Assembly: GCF_015999305.1 (NCBI RefSeq)
Contig: NZ_JAEAGP010000001.1
Span: 1,178,001-1,242,000 of the forward strand
DNA length: 64,000 bases
Reading direction: 5' to 3'
Source: Erythrobacter sp. YJ-T3-07
Lineage (GTDB): Bacteria > Pseudomonadota > Alphaproteobacteria > Sphingomonadales > Sphingomonadaceae
Shown: positions 63,410 through 64,000 of the stretch, one piece after another
Position numbering within the stretch: position 1 is the first letter of the stretch
Layout: every line of letters starts with the position of its first letter
Notes under the pieces: generated by a model
Databases searched by the model: none
Told to the model about the DNA's origin: nothing
Seen by the model: the letters and a program-made list of their open reading frames with translations, nothing else
Translations under genes and position numbers: made by a program

Positions 63410-64000
63410 CTATTCGGCGGGCTGCAGGGCGGGGCGCGCATCACCGGCGCGGCGCGAGCCCCGCAGCGATGCGATCCGGTCGCCCAGCGCGCGGCAAACG
63501 ACATAGAAAGTGGGGGTGAAGACGAGGCCGAAGCCGGTGACTCCGAGCATGCCGAAGCACACCGCCGTCCCCAGCGCCTGCCGCAGCTCCGCACCCGCGC
63601 CGGTGGCGATGACGAGCGGGACCGAGCCGAGGATGAAGGCGAAGCTGGTCATCAGGATCGGGCGCAGGCGGGTGCGCGCGGCTTCGATGGCGGCATCGAC
63701 CGGCGAACGGCCATGCAGCGCCTCGCCCTGCCGGGCGAACTCGACGATCAGGATCGCGTTCTTGGCCGACAGCGCGATCAGTACGACGAGGCCGATCTGG
63801 GTCAGGACGTTGTTGTCCATCCCCATCACGTTCACCCCGATCATCGCCGCCAGCAGGCACATCGGCACGATCAGGATGATCGCCAGCGGCATGATCAGGC
63901 TCTCGTATTGCGCTGCCAGCACAAGGAAGACGAGCAGCACCGCGAGCCCGAAGACATAGACGGCGGTGTTGCCCGTGCTCGCCTGCTGGAACGCAATCCC
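63410..64000 (-). CDS. RND efflux transporter permease (partial, C-terminal end)
   Basis: The last 196 residues of an inner-membrane RND (HAE1) pump. Transmembrane segments with LLVFLVLAAQYESLIMPLAIIL, QIGLVVLIALSAKNAILIVEFARQ (TM region with the family's KNAILIVEFA), RLRPILMTSFAFILGSVPLVIATGAGAELRQALG and GFGLVFTPTFYVVCR are diagnostic of AcrB-type pumps. The frame is open to the window edge, so the N-terminus is missing. It exports hydrophobic compounds using proton motive force; substrates are unknown. Confidence 0.93.
   Translation of the reverse strand, partial: GIAFQQASTGNTAVYVFGLAVLLVFLVLAAQYESLIMPLAIILIVPMCLLAAMIGVNVMGMDNNVLTQIGLVVLIALSAKNAILIVEFARQGEALHGRSPVDAAIEAARTRLRPILMTSFAFILGSVPLVIATGAGAELRQALGTAVCFGMLGVTGFGLVFTPTFYVVCRALGDRIASLRGSRRAGDARPALQPAE

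Overview
The window is GC-rich, densely packed alphaproteobacterial chromosome. Gene content (GcrA regulator, rimP-nusA-ylxR/L7Ae-infB, rbfA, truB, rpsO, pnp, many TonB-dependent receptors, exported peptidases, HisKA_2 sensor kinase) fits Sphingomonadales, most likely an Erythrobacteraceae relative. That placement is inferred from gene families and order, not from a database search.

Layout. 1-3140: a cut-off neutral zinc metallopeptidase gene, a 3-hydroxybutyrate dehydrogenase and a lipoprotein M28 peptidase. 3324-17203: the translation and RNA-processing block rimP-nusA-ylxR-infB, rbfA, truB, rpsO, pnp. It is interrupted by a repeat element, a thioesterase, an RcnB-like gene, thymidine kinase, a site-2 protease and a reversed glpD. 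truB carries an in-frame palindromic insertion. 17326-23083: sensor kinase, alcohol dehydrogenase, spermidine-synthase-like protein, DUF1993, gcrA, an orphan ABC-2 permease and hspQ.

23265-35339: a tRNA-Ser(CGA) gene whose 3' end is repeated 12 kb downstream, with an integrase remnant and an AlpA-like regulator next to the tRNA. This looks like an integrated and partly decayed genomic island. It carries an exported carboxylesterase, a Tat-exported M28-like protein, a TonB receptor with a 40-bp palindromic candidate operator, a TetR regulator, a GST, trhO, an HNH protein, a RoxA-like oxygenase without a normal start codon, and a pseudouridine synthase.

35377-52759: a peptide and D-amino-acid utilisation locus. 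It has a LysR regulator, two TonB receptors, an S9 peptidase, an XRE-cupin regulator, two S12 serine hydrolases, DgcA (N-acyl amino acid/dipeptide epimerase family), DgcN (DUF1611), a YkvI-like permease and an M19 dipeptidase. Most genes overlap by a few bases, and two promoters share a 31-nt motif. The families suggest uptake and breakdown of D-residue-containing peptides, ending in D-glutamate conversion to the L form.

52756-61610, minus strand: an unusual seven-gene operon. In transcription order it encodes a K-channel-like protein with an altered filter, DUF2254, UPF0182, two membrane-anchored half-PadR proteins, a curlin-repeat lipoprotein and a small exported protein. No curli secretion genes are present. 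61859-64000: the end of an RND efflux pump operon, with an outer-membrane factor and a 38-residue membrane peptide.
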